Source: JAWVZH01 sp033722295
GTDB lineage: Bacteria; Bacteroidota; Bacteroidia; Chitinophagales; Saprospiraceae
Reading direction: 5' to 3'
DNA: 40,870 bases
NCBI GenBank assembly: GCA_033722295.1
Contig: JAWVZH010000007.1
Location: 1 to 40,870, forward strand
How positions within the stretch are numbered: the first letter of the stretch is position 1; each line of letters begins with the position of its first letter. The position numbers and the translations under genes were made by a program. Shown in pieces: positions 32,401 to 40,256 of this stretch. The notes beneath the pieces were generated by a model, which worked only from the letters and a program-made list of their open reading frames with translations, was not told the DNA's origin and did no database searches.

Positions 32401-34635
32401 CCATGGAAGAATACAATTCAGGACCTGATGACTGGACTGGAGAAGGCCAGGGAATTAGGTGATATTACCAACTATGGATCCCTCAGCTTTCTTCTGTCAG
32501 ATCAATTGATCTTCCATGGACAGAAACTTGACGAGATCTTTGATCAGGCCAAGGATTTTCTGAATTACGCAAAAGTCAAGAATTATGAGGATATGGAGAT
32601 CTATCACCAGGCTCGCTTTTCGCATCTGGATTATCTCCTTTCGGACGAGGATGACGATGTACTGGAATTCAAAAATGAATTATCGTCAAAGATCGAGAGA
32701 ACTCTGTACGGATATGTGAAATCATCCATTAGTATATTCAAACTGCTAATTGCCATACTTGAGGACCGCAAGGACGATCTGGAGCATTTATTACAAGAAT
32801 GCGAAGAGTTGAAAGGCAGCCAGACAGTCAATATACTGGAAGTTCTGTATGCGGTACTTAGGACTCTGGGTAGTGTCATGGCCATGGATGCTTCTTCAGC
32901 GAGTTCTGGACCGTACAGGAAGTGGATCCGTCAGGATCTTAAGTTCATCAGTCGTTTTTGCAAAAATGTGCCGGAGGATTACACATCATTTAAGGTGATA
33001 TTGCAGGCGGCAATGTTGATTTCCAGAGATAAGGCAGAGGGAGCTCTTGAGACGCTGAATAATGAATATCCGGAGGAAGAAAAGAACTTGTTCGCCAACG
33101 TTATGAAGAGCAAATTACAGATCCTGATCCTGAACAAGACGGGAAGGGATACTGGTGAAGCCGTGCGTGAACTGAAGAAAGTCAATGCAGAATGGGGATG
33201 CAAAAGGCTGGATAAGATCCTGGGTGATACTTACGGAGCGCCATATGAATCGGATCCGGCACAAAAGGAGGGTATCACTGACTTTAATGAATACCTGGAT
33301 ATCGAGACTGTGCTGAAGGCGAATGCAGCACTTTCAGAGGATATCAACCTGGAGAGCCTTGTTAAGAACTTGCTGGGCATACTGGTCGAACATGCAGGTG
33401 CAAGCCACGGCAAGTTATTGCTTCATGAAGAGGGAAGAATGGTTCTGGCTTCGGTCTACGGCGACGAAAGCGAGCATTTGAATTTTGAGATAATTTATCC
33501 TGAAGGGATCATAGGTCAGACCACAGAAACACTGGAACCAGTCATTATTCACAATTTGCATGAACATGATGACCTCCACAATGAGGGCTACTTCGATCAG
33601 GTTTTCCCTTTGTCGATATTATCTGTTCCGATTCTCAACCGGGGTAAACTCGTGGGTATTGTGTATCTCGAAAACCACTTTACGCCAAACGTATTTACTC
33701 ACGAAAGACTCAACTTGATACGAGCCATTTCTGCACAGGCAGCTATGTCACTCGAAAACTCCAGGCAGTATAGCCGGATCCTGAAATTGAATTATGCATA
33801 TGAGAAATTCGTACCTAGAGAATTCCTTCGATATCTGGACAAGAAAAGCATTCTCGACATCCAGCTCGGCGACCAGATCAGGCGTAATATGACGATCATG
33901 TTCTCGGATATGAGAGATTTTACCAATCTCTCAGAGAAGCTTACCCCTAAAGAGAACTTTGACTTTATAAATGACTACCTCCTGGAAATGGAACCTCTCA
34001 TAAGGGAACACGGTGGTTTTATCGACAAGTATATTGGTGACAGCATAATGGCCCTTTTCCCCTCAAGTCCTGTGGATGCCGTGAAATGTGCTGTAGAGAT
34101 GAACGAGACCCTGAAGTTGAACAATCAGAAAAAGAATCGCAAACTTGAAGTGGGATATGGTATCAATACGGGTGAATTAATGCTCGGTATCATCGGGGGA
34201 AGGGATCGCATGGAAGGAACAGTTATCTCGGACACGGTCAATATTGCTGCGAGAATAGAATCCTTAACCAAACATTATGGTACACCGATACTAATATCAG
34301 ATGCGACATATGGGGAGCTGGAGTCAGGACATGGGCTCGATATTCGGAAGATCGATAACGTCATCGCCAAGGGGAAGACACATCCCGTAGGGATTTTTGA
34401 GGTCCTCGTGGGACTGGATGATAAGGACAGGAATGGATGGCTCTCTACGTACAATGAGGCCATGAAAGACTTCGGTGACGGTCATTGGAAAAAAGCTCAA
34501 CAAAAACTTAAAGCCGTTCTGGAAGTCCGATCAGATGACAGCGTGGCAAAGACATACCTCACCGCATGTGAAGAATTCATCGAGCAGGGTGTTACTGCTA
34601 AACAGCCACATATTTCAGTATTCGATAAGAAATAA
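29443..34635 (+). CDS. Giant sensor: pseudokinase - AAA ATPase - helical repeats - GAF - class III adenylyl cyclase
   Basis: A 1730-residue cytosolic signalling protein. Residues 15-275 have a Ser/Thr-kinase fold (VAIK-like Lys31/32, SPEQ at 170-173, DSRSDIYSLG), but the catalytic loop reads H121-F-A-V-S-P-E-N128 instead of HRDxKPxN, and DFG is N142-Y-T. It is therefore probably a pseudokinase. Residues 295-560 form an AAA/STAND-like ATPase with Walker A GAEGVGKS (322-329) and Walker B LILFLDE (446-452). About 680-1275 is an alpha-helical repeat region. GAF spans about 1300-1445. The cyclase (about 1480-1645) has metal ligands Asp1489 and Asp1533, Lys1529, Asp1597 (adenine-type), and Asn1600/Arg1604 for the transition state, so it should make cAMP. 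A TPR-like tail ends the protein. No ATG precedes the kinase fold; TTG at 29443 is the most upstream start. Last gene of the cyclase-like operon. Confidence 0.9.
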   Translation: MSADHDKGELLKSYPAYDLRLVTAENGPVVKKVFDEKLSSASVKKLIQKEADFLQKLDHPGVPAFVGVDTESEKPSIDVSAFPGKSLDERFDGALNLREFFDFAFRLLDIVRYAHENLIYHFAVSPENIFISEDWKKVWLVNYTYAQDRPVSGQKFIKKFGKQLNPLYISPEQTGRTLIRSDSRSDIYSLGLVFYFVLTDQSAYPEGQLSKVIHNHLAKTPDSPNRINDAIPDVLSDIIMKMIAKDVKSRYQSITGLLADIERVQKAWKEGMEMDSFELGDQDVIYEFKMPYELHGRKTEIESLHPSSPHEIHEGKLTFIEGAEGVGKSHFIRTYSRRYCEFDHEYFEIRCDDTDSTSFSPFLKIINNIYKHAAKKSKKERMRIGNALKETLGKGDDWVIDLIPAVTPFLEDFFDRKITQREENRTEVQLLINWLFSAVALPDKPLILFLDEFQSSDPESRQFVQEMALIERVPNSYFVFSVNKEEFPGYPDYIDGLTSRGVQGVSEVILDPLDTTSFEKIIFDIIHRSDDDVNELSNYLFKVTNGNLRYLKDFFLTAIDKNTFIFNPERNHWVFDLERVKSIEIPEDSLDFVMDKVDRLEEDTSELLSFIAIYGEQFNQGTLEKYFKEFEGHANHLKQIEDAGLIQPVGVKSIQAEVTNGNRSRSDMYDFVHVKLQQRLYQTIPQSKKSELHRQIGLSMLRSVGPGPLGTAAIEIANHFLHVEPEAWRSNEKKEVQKVMLQAASQAKISTSFDLALEYLQLGLNVGIDHMSREVQFRYLEMAGECAYLSGHYQLAEKYLDQALVLGNSSIEKARVYQSQLIMCNLKGELDRVMRLGIKALNLLGVNVKYKSTSLTIIGQLIRITWRHRGMERKDFLELPKMTDPKALLAHEILLQVLSWSFSQSPELLGVMVLKIHELTLRYGNSKISYAGYGGYGAVLSEGFGKDVKGVDYIMLGQEVSHQFNDSQYKFRGIASGGGTVVHRALPWKNTIQDLMTGLEKARELGDITNYGSLSFLLSDQLIFHGQKLDEIFDQAKDFLNYAKVKNYEDMEIYHQARFSHLDYLLSDEDDDVLEFKNELSSKIERTLYGYVKSSISIFKLLIAILEDRKDDLEHLLQECEELKGSQTVNILEVLYAVLRTLGSVMAMDASSASSGPYRKWIRQDLKFISRFCKNVPEDYTSFKVILQAAMLISRDKAEGALETLNNEYPEEEKNLFANVMKSKLQILILNKTGRDTGEAVRELKKVNAEWGCKRLDKILGDTYGAPYESDPAQKEGITDFNEYLDIETVLKANAALSEDINLESLVKNLLGILVEHAGASHGKLLLHEEGRMVLASVYGDESEHLNFEIIYPEGIIGQTTETLEPVIIHNLHEHDDLHNEGYFDQVFPLSILSVPILNRGKLVGIVYLENHFTPNVFTHERLNLIRAISAQAAMSLENSRQYSRILKLNYAYEKFVPREFLRYLDKKSILDIQLGDQIRRNMTIMFSDMRDFTNLSEKLTPKENFDFINDYLLEMEPLIREHGGFIDKYIGDSIMALFPSSPVDAVKCAVEMNETLKLNNQKKNRKLEVGYGINTGELMLGIIGGRDRMEGTVISDTVNIAARIESLTKHYGTPILISDATYGELESGHGLDIRKIDNVIAKGKTHPVGIFEVLVGLDDKDRNGWLSTYNEAMKDFGDGHWKKAQQKLKAVLEVRSDDSVAKTYLTACEEFIEQGVTAKQPHISVFDKK

Positions 34636-34682
34636 GTATTTCGCCGATTGAGACCAATTCGACTGGTGTGTAAGAAGATGAA

Positions 34683-34708
34683 AAGCCTTGTCAGAAAAGA
34701 CCAGGCTT
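34683..34708 (+). terminator. Imperfect hairpin after the giant signalling gene
   Basis: AAGCCTTGTC (34683-34692) pairs with GACCAGGCTT (34699-34708) except for one base, with loop AGAAAA. It lies 47 bases after the stop codon. There is no T-tract behind it, so termination is uncertain. Confidence 0.35.
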
Positions 34709-34808
34709 AATAAATTTGAATTTATCTGAAATAATCTTATTCCGATAAGGTTACAATTGGATATGATCAAACTTGTTATAGTGAAATAAAATTTAAATAA
34801 ATAACGTC

Positions 34809-35243
34809 ATGAGAAATCAATTGTCAAGTATCAATTTATTGCTTTTTTTAGCTTTTTTCAGCCAGAGTATGGTGGCCTGTACGGTGTCTGGTAATCTGGC
34901 AAACCAACCTAATTCTAGCATCAACTGGGTAAAACTGGGAAGTAAAAATGTCAAATACAGCCTGGACCGTGATGAGATATTTGTGACCGCTCGAGATGGC
35001 CGTTTTTCAAAGATTAAATTGAAAATCAGGAAGGGAGGAGTTAACATGCACAAGGTTGTGGTTCACTTTGGTAACGGAGAAACCCAGAATGTTATTCTGA
35101 AGAAAAACTTTTCTGGTGGTTCGGAGACAAGAGCAATAGATCTTAAAGGTGGTAAGAGGGTGATCAAGAAAGTGGTCTTCTGGTATGATTCAAAGAATGT
35201 TTCCGTAAAGAAGGCCCGTGTCGAGCTTTGGGGAAAACGTTAA
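34809..35243 (+). CDS. DUF2541-like secreted protein
   Basis: A 144-residue exported protein. Residues 1-23 are a signal sequence ending SMVAC; Cys24 could be lipidated, although the lipobox (M-V-A-C) is weak. The rest resembles the small all-beta DUF2541 domain: WVKLGSKNVKYSLDRDEIFV, GRFSKIKLKIRKGGVNMHKV, VVHFGNGETQNV, TRAIDLKGGKRVIKKVVFWY and ARVELWGKR. No function is known for this domain and no catalytic residues are apparent. The protein is very basic. An AT-rich region of about 170 bases precedes the gene, and a long hairpin with a T-tract follows. The start is the first ATG in frame. Confidence 0.65.
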   Translation: MRNQLSSINLLLFLAFFSQSMVACTVSGNLANQPNSSINWVKLGSKNVKYSLDRDEIFVTARDGRFSKIKLKIRKGGVNMHKVVVHFGNGETQNVILKKNFSGGSETRAIDLKGGKRVIKKVVFWYDSKNVSVKKARVELWGKR

Positions 35244-35269
35244 TTCTCCTGAACTTTTGACAATGCTCT

Positions 35270-35365
35270 AAAAGCTGATCAGTTTGTCCTGAAGTCGTCT
35301 ATTCATCGATTCACTAAAAAATAACGACGTCAGACTAACCAAATGATCAGCTTTTTCGTTTTTTT
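35270..35365 (+). terminator. Long imperfect hairpin with T-tract, upstream of the patatin gene
   Basis: The outer arms AAAAGCTGATCA (35270-35281) and TGATCAGCTTTT (35344-35355) pair perfectly over 12 bp. After a one-base bulge, 35283-35286 pair with 35340-35343. Past an internal loop, 35289-35298 pair with 35324-35333 with one mismatch. In all about 25 pairs enclose a 25-base loop. The T-rich tract 35352-35365 (broken by CG) follows, and the patatin ATG is at 35374. It may be a terminator, an attenuator, or a small structured RNA. Confidence 0.6.
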
Positions 35366-35373
35366 AATAGCGT

Positions 35374-36303
35374 ATGAGGGCTTTAGTGATATCAGGCGGT
35401 GGTGCAAAAGGAGCCTTTGCAGGTGGACTTGCGGAATACCTTATCAAGGAGGAAGGGAAGGAGTATGATCTCTTTTTGGGAACGTCGACAGGCTCTCTCC
35501 TAGTTACCCATCTGGCGATCGGTCAGTTGGACAGATTGAAAAAGGTGTTTACATCAGTTACACAGAATGATGTTTTTGATGTTTGCCCTTTTGTTCTTTC
35601 TAAAGAAGCTCATCTATTAAAGGCCAGGATCAATCATTGGAATGTCTTGTGGCAATTTATCAAAGGCAAAAGGACGTTCGGAGAGAGTTGTGCTCTCAGA
35701 GATCTTATTGCACGAACTCTGACGAAAGAGGACTTCTCAACGGCAAAAAAGGGCAGTAAAAAAGTTGCAGTTACCGTATCCAATCTCACACGAAATGTGG
35801 TAGAGTCCAAATACCTGTCAGATTACGACTATGAGGATTTTGTGGACTGGATCTGGTGTTCATGCAACATGGTGCCGTTCATGAGCCTGGTGGAAAAGAA
35901 TGGGTTTGAATACGCGGACGGCGGATTCGGAAACCTCATCCCGATACAGGAAGCGATAGCTAGCGGGGCTAAAGAGATAGATGTGATCGTTTTGAGTCCA
36001 CGGCATCGGATAGTCCATAAAAAGCGAAACTCAAATGCTTTTGGAGTGCTGCTCAGCGCCTTCGATTTCATGCTGGATCAGATCCGTTATGATGATATCC
36101 TGATGGGCCATATGGAAGGCATCTACAACAACATCGAAGTCAAGTTCTGGCATACGCCCAGAATGCTGACGCAGAATAGCTTCATATTTAATCCTGATAT
36201 CATGAAGGAATGGTGGCAGGAAGGACTTGAGATGGGCCGGGAGATCTCCAGAACATCGATGGGAGATCAGATCATTCCCCGGTTTAGGTCGGACGCTTCA
36301 TAG
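35374..36303 (+). CDS. Patatin-like phospholipase
   Basis: A 309-residue acyl hydrolase of the patatin family, expected to cleave acyl chains from phospholipids. The oxyanion loop GGGAKGAF is at 8-15, the nucleophile Ser38 sits in GTSTG (36-40), and the catalytic Asp182 sits in YADGGFGN, the DG dyad partner. No signal peptide and no membrane segment are seen, so it is probably cytosolic, unlike PlpD-type autotransporters. The 36 residues after SKEAHLLKARINHWNV form a lid-like helical insertion. It is 20 bases downstream of a long hairpin that could control its expression. Start ATG at 35374; family members begin directly with MRALVISGGGAKG. Confidence 0.9.
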   Translation: MRALVISGGGAKGAFAGGLAEYLIKEEGKEYDLFLGTSTGSLLVTHLAIGQLDRLKKVFTSVTQNDVFDVCPFVLSKEAHLLKARINHWNVLWQFIKGKRTFGESCALRDLIARTLTKEDFSTAKKGSKKVAVTVSNLTRNVVESKYLSDYDYEDFVDWIWCSCNMVPFMSLVEKNGFEYADGGFGNLIPIQEAIASGAKEIDVIVLSPRHRIVHKKRNSNAFGVLLSAFDFMLDQIRYDDILMGHMEGIYNNIEVKFWHTPRMLTQNSFIFNPDIMKEWWQEGLEMGREISRTSMGDQIIPRFRSDAS

Positions 36304-36313
36304 GCGGTATAAA

Positions 36314-36334
36314 ATTTTACGATCTTCGTAAAAT
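36314..36334. terminator. Perfect 9-bp hairpin after the patatin gene
   Basis: ATTTTACGA (36314-36322) pairs with TCGTAAAAT (36326-36334) around a TCT loop, 11 bases after the patatin stop. No T-tract follows, so it may be a weak terminator or a regulator site for the gene at 36434. The remaining bases to 36433 hold nothing else recognised. Confidence 0.3.
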
Positions 36335-36433
36335 GCGGGACAAAATTGTGTTTTAGATATTGGACGACAACTTTAACTCTCATGCGCTTACCAGCCATTG
36401 GTCATTTTTATTACCTTAAAGCAAAGGTTTTAA

Positions 36434-37654
36434 ATGAGAATGAGAGCAATCCTGACCAGGCTGATCGGTTTATCGATACTTTTACTGTGCACCGGTGAAA
36501 TATTGGAAGCGCAGGTCATGTCCGTGCCTAATTCATTTCATGAAAGGGAGGAGGCTCAGGAAGGTGCGCCCGAGATCGTTTTTTTCTATTATCCATACAC
36601 AGGTCCGGATATCCGTGTTGCCGAGGTCGTACAGAATTATCCGAATCTCGAGATGCCGGATACGGTTACGATCATTCCACCTGACCTTTCTGATCATGAG
36701 AACGTCTATACCTTCATCGGTGTGATCGACCCGGAAACCTCTTCTCCAAATGAGCTGATCATAATGCTGGTGGGTGATTACCTGACCAGACGATTGACAT
36801 TTTTTACAGATATGGATTTTGACCGGGACTTTACTGATGAATTCGAAGCCCTTACCTTGCGGCAGGGTAGACCTGCGGAGGTGGTTGAATTGCAGCCCTG
36901 GGGAGAAAGCGATAATGTGTTCGATCTATGGTTGAGCGTAGACAGGGTCCAGCCTGATGTCCTGAAAAAGACTCGCAAGATCGTACAGAGAGTTCGGAAT
37001 CAATTCTCGATAAGTGCTCAATTGGGCGTTTCGTCGGGTAGGCTGAAATACAGGTATCATAATCTGGATATCGGTTTTCCGACCTGGTATCACGTCAATT
37101 CCACAGGAAGGAGTCTTGGATTGAATATTGACTATACGTATGAGTTCATACGTTTTGGAGTTGGGGCGGCGTATCAGAATTTGTATTACTGGACATCATA
37201 TTTAAAGGTACGGACGGGCGAACCGGAGGTATTTGTTGATAAAAAGACAGGGGAGAGGATCAACATTCCTAATGTTACAAGCTACGAGAATCGCGACCTA
37301 CATTCCAGAAATCGGATCGATATCAATGCGAAGCTGTCATTTCTATTTCCATTTGGTAGGCTTTTTGATCTGCAGCCGTTTGTAAAGGGAGGTATTATTA
37401 CCTATAACCCTGAGAGTTATAAACCTAATCCTTCCCTGGAAGAAACGGCTTACAAGGAAGGAAATGACAAATACCTTGAGGCGGGATTGCAACTGGATGT
37501 TACATCAGGGATTGCCCAATCTACCTATGCAGGCGTTTCTATCCATCATCTGTGGTGGGAACCGGAAGGTTTTTTCCGGAGGGTCAATCATACCAACCTT
37601 GAGACAAGCTATTACAGCATCAGATTTTTTGCGGGATACAGATTTGGGCTCTAA
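36434..37654 (+). CDS. Predicted outer-membrane beta-barrel protein, family not recognised
   Basis: A 406-residue exported protein. Residues 1-26 form a signal peptide ending EAQ. The N-terminal half (27-195) is a soluble beta domain with VFFYYPYTGPDIRVAEV and an acidic DMDFDRDFTDE segment that looks like the calcium-binding DxDxD loops common in secreted Bacteroidota proteins. The second half (about 200-406) has alternating hydrophobic strands rich in Tyr, Trp and Phe (FSISAQLGVSSGRLKYRYH, SLGLNIDYTYEFIRFGVGAA, YYSIRFFAGYRFGL) and ends in the aromatic/hydrophobic pattern of barrel proteins. The stop codon overlaps the convergent CDF gene by four bases. Start ATG at 36434; a second ATG two codons later is also possible. 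Confidence 0.6.
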   Translation: MRMRAILTRLIGLSILLLCTGEILEAQVMSVPNSFHEREEAQEGAPEIVFFYYPYTGPDIRVAEVVQNYPNLEMPDTVTIIPPDLSDHENVYTFIGVIDPETSSPNELIIMLVGDYLTRRLTFFTDMDFDRDFTDEFEALTLRQGRPAEVVELQPWGESDNVFDLWLSVDRVQPDVLKKTRKIVQRVRNQFSISAQLGVSSGRLKYRYHNLDIGFPTWYHVNSTGRSLGLNIDYTYEFIRFGVGAAYQNLYYWTSYLKVRTGEPEVFVDKKTGERINIPNVTSYENRDLHSRNRIDINAKLSFLFPFGRLFDLQPFVKGGIITYNPESYKPNPSLEETAYKEGNDKYLEAGLQLDVTSGIAQSTYAGVSIHHLWWEPEGFFRRVNHTNLETSYYSIRFFAGYRFGL

Positions 37655-38523
37655 TCGATCTCACATTCTTTCTCACTTGTTTCCAGCTCGAGCGTGGCAT
37701 GATGAATACCTATCCCTTTCAATTCTCTTTTCAAATGTCTTTTAAGTTGGATCATTTCATGCCATGAGAGATCATCGAGCTTTACGACAATGTGCGCTGT
37801 GAGGATATGAAATTCACCATCCATGGTCCATAGATGAAGGTCGTGGACATCTCTGACATCCTTATCCCGCTTGATCAATCCGGCGATCTCATCCAGGTCG
37901 TACGGTTGAGGTGTCTTTTGAAGGAAGATATCAGCGCTTAGCTTTAGATTCCGTATGGCATTGTACAGTACAAATAGTGCAATACCGATGGAAAGTATGG
38001 GGTCGACGATATACCACTCGAAGAGATACATGAGTATGGCACCGATAAGGATACTGGCCCAACCCAGTACATCTTCCAACAAATGCAAAAACACCGTGCG
38101 TTCATTCAGCGACGTTCCCCCGTGCAGGCGCCAGGCTGCAAAGCCGTTGAAGGCTATTCCGAGAATGGCCAGATATATCATTCCGAGGGAGTCAGTGCTC
38201 TCAGGTGTTGTCAGCCTTGGTACGGCGCGGAAGATGATAATGAGACTGCCAAGAATTAGTACAGCAGAGGTGATAATGGCTCCCATGATGGAGAATCGCC
38301 GGTAGCCATAGGAATATTTCTGATCCCGTTCCTTTCCCGAGATTCGTTCCATAATCCAGGCCATCCCCAAAGAGATGCAATCTCCGAGATCATGGATGGC
38401 GTCCGACAATATGGCCAGGCTGTTGGTCCACAATCCTCCTACGATCTCGATCAGAGTAAAGACCAAATTGAGAAAAAAGGCCGTACCGATATTTTTTGTA
38501 GATCTCTTGTTACCGTGATCCAT
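37651..38523 (-). CDS. Cation diffusion facilitator, zinc-type exporter
   Basis: A 290-residue inner-membrane antiporter of the CDF family that exports divalent metal in exchange for protons. It has six hydrophobic helices and the two metal-site motifs: SDAIHDLGD in helix 2 (Asp, His, Asp) and HLLEDVLGW in helix 5 (His, Asp). This HD-HD pattern is typical of Zn2+ and Cd2+/Co2+ exporters rather than Mn2+ or Fe2+ ones. The cytosolic C-terminal domain (about 205-290) has DVHDLHLWTMDGEFHILTAH and the final IHHATLELE, as in CzcD/ZitB. The His-rich N-terminal tail is missing, only MDHGNKRS. It converges on the preceding gene with overlapping stop codons. Start ATG at 38523. Confidence 0.9.
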   Translation of the reverse strand: MDHGNKRSTKNIGTAFFLNLVFTLIEIVGGLWTNSLAILSDAIHDLGDCISLGMAWIMERISGKERDQKYSYGYRRFSIMGAIITSAVLILGSLIIIFRAVPRLTTPESTDSLGMIYLAILGIAFNGFAAWRLHGGTSLNERTVFLHLLEDVLGWASILIGAILMYLFEWYIVDPILSIGIALFVLYNAIRNLKLSADIFLQKTPQPYDLDEIAGLIKRDKDVRDVHDLHLWTMDGEFHILTAHIVVKLDDLSWHEMIQLKRHLKRELKGIGIHHATLELETSEKECEID

Positions 38524-38690
38524 ATACCAAATATAACAGTATGTGGAGGTATATGATCAATAGGTTTGGCCACTGAATATTCTGGACATTATTCATATGT
38601 CGAGTTAAATACAAAACAACATTTTCGTTGTGAAATGATCTAACTTAGAGAATACCTCGGACGTTGGTTATTACAAATGGGGAAGATGCC

Positions 38691-40223
38691 ATGAACTTTC
38701 AAACTGGAATGAACAGCAAAATCTGGAGTATCATCCTACTCTTTTTATTGGGAACTACGATCGCATGTGGTCAGCACGGTTTATTCGCTGAGTGGAATGA
38801 CTTCTTCTCCGTCACTGTAAAGGATGGAAGGGTCGATTATAAGGCCGCTGTGGAGCATGAGAAATCGGAACGAATTACTAAAACCTTGCAAAATATACAG
38901 CTTAAGGATTGGAAAGGAGTTCGCAGAAAAGCCTTGCTTATCAATGCTTATAATTTTTTTACCATACATGCTGTTGGAATGAACCTTCCAATAGGATCGG
39001 TGAGAGAGGTCCCCGGCTTTTTCACGGCTAAGGAACACAATATCGGCGGTAGATCTTTCAGTCTCGATGAGATAGAGAAGCGACTGTTATTATCAGAATT
39101 TGAGGATCCCCGGATACATTTTGCACTTAATTGTGGAGCCAGTGACTGTCCGCCTCTTAAGGCGCGAGCATATCTACCTGACTCCCTGGAGGATCAGCTC
39201 GATGAGCAGACAAGGCGTGTGATGATGAACCGTAATTTTATCAGGGTTAATGCTCTGGAACGGACCATTTCACTATCGCCTGTATTCAAATGGTACAGCG
39301 AGGATTTTGGATCAATGAAGCAAGTTCGTGATTATATCAATGATTATCGTTTTGAGCCGCTCCCCGACTATGACATTGAATTTTATTCATTTGACTGGGC
39401 GTTGAACGCCTATGTAGACCAAGGCATGAATATGCCGCCACCCAATACCAGCAGATATATCATCTCTTCCACTATTCCGAAGGGTGGCATCGAGATAAAA
39501 CTTTTCAATAACCTTTACACTGAACGTATCGGTGCGGGAGAGGAACTCACCGATCGCAATTCTTACTTCACATCCTTTTTAAGTGTGGTCTACGGGTATG
39601 AACCCCATCTCAGCATTGGCTTTGACCTCAGGTTCAGAAGAGTTGCCCAGGGAAGCGAAAGTGATCCGTTCTGGGATGTGCTTACCTTTTCCAGGGCTCA
39701 TTCGACGGCAAGCGCCATTGCAACGGTCGGTCCGAAAATTAGATGGGCACCATTCGGAGGATGGCCAAATTTTAGTGTTCAATCTGCCTTTTGGATACCA
39801 CTTAAGAACGACCTGGAAGGTAACGCCTCCAAGCCTTATCTCGATTGGAACGGGCCAGCGTGGATCACTCAGTTTTTCAATGATTTTGACATTGGCACTC
39901 AATATTCATTGTTTACTGAAATAGATGTTTGGGGAGAGGACCTTGGAACAGGAGAGTCGGATTATAACCGATGGTCGACACCTGTGACTGCCATATTCTC
40001 TTATTTTCCCAACCGCCAGTTGAGTTTCTATATATTAGGCAATATTGCACCGATCTGGGCTCCAGAACTTGATTTCTACGCACAATCAGGTCTTGGTTCG
40101 AAGTACCAGATCATACCTGATTTCGAATTGGAGTTCTTATATACATATTTTACAAGTGCCGGTCTCATTGACGGTGGAGGTAGAGCAGCGACCTATAACC
40201 TTGGAATTAGATTTACTCGATAA
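38691..40223 (+). CDS. DUF547 domain fused to a predicted outer-membrane beta-barrel
   Basis: A 510-residue exported protein. The ATG at 38691 precedes a signal sequence ending near TTIACGQ; an ATG at 38709 and a TTG at 38664 are alternatives. Residues about 30-245 are a DUF547 domain: ALLINAYNFFTIHAVG, PGFFTAKEHNIGG, HFALNCGASDCPPLKARAY with its conserved Cys pair, and FKWYSEDFGS. The papain-like fold of DUF547 is a suggestion from the literature and its activity is unknown. Residues about 260-510 are strand-rich with many Trp, Tyr and Phe, and end GGRAATYNLGIRFTR, as in barrel proteins of the outer membrane. Most DUF547 proteins I know lack such a barrel. The 167-base gap upstream, to the divergent CDF gene, contains a 5-bp hairpin but no clear promoter. 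Confidence 0.7.
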   Translation: MNFQTGMNSKIWSIILLFLLGTTIACGQHGLFAEWNDFFSVTVKDGRVDYKAAVEHEKSERITKTLQNIQLKDWKGVRRKALLINAYNFFTIHAVGMNLPIGSVREVPGFFTAKEHNIGGRSFSLDEIEKRLLLSEFEDPRIHFALNCGASDCPPLKARAYLPDSLEDQLDEQTRRVMMNRNFIRVNALERTISLSPVFKWYSEDFGSMKQVRDYINDYRFEPLPDYDIEFYSFDWALNAYVDQGMNMPPPNTSRYIISSTIPKGGIEIKLFNNLYTERIGAGEELTDRNSYFTSFLSVVYGYEPHLSIGFDLRFRRVAQGSESDPFWDVLTFSRAHSTASAIATVGPKIRWAPFGGWPNFSVQSAFWIPLKNDLEGNASKPYLDWNGPAWITQFFNDFDIGTQYSLFTEIDVWGEDLGTGESDYNRWSTPVTAIFSYFPNRQLSFYILGNIAPIWAPELDFYAQSGLGSKYQIIPDFELEFLYTYFTSAGLIDGGGRAATYNLGIRFTR

Positions 40224-40256
40224 CAATGATCAAATACAATATCAAAATCGCTTATT

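Noticed and set aside
38595..38640. ACAAC/GTTGT inverted repeat upstream of the DUF547 gene
   Set aside because: A 5-bp stem in AT-rich DNA is expected by chance.
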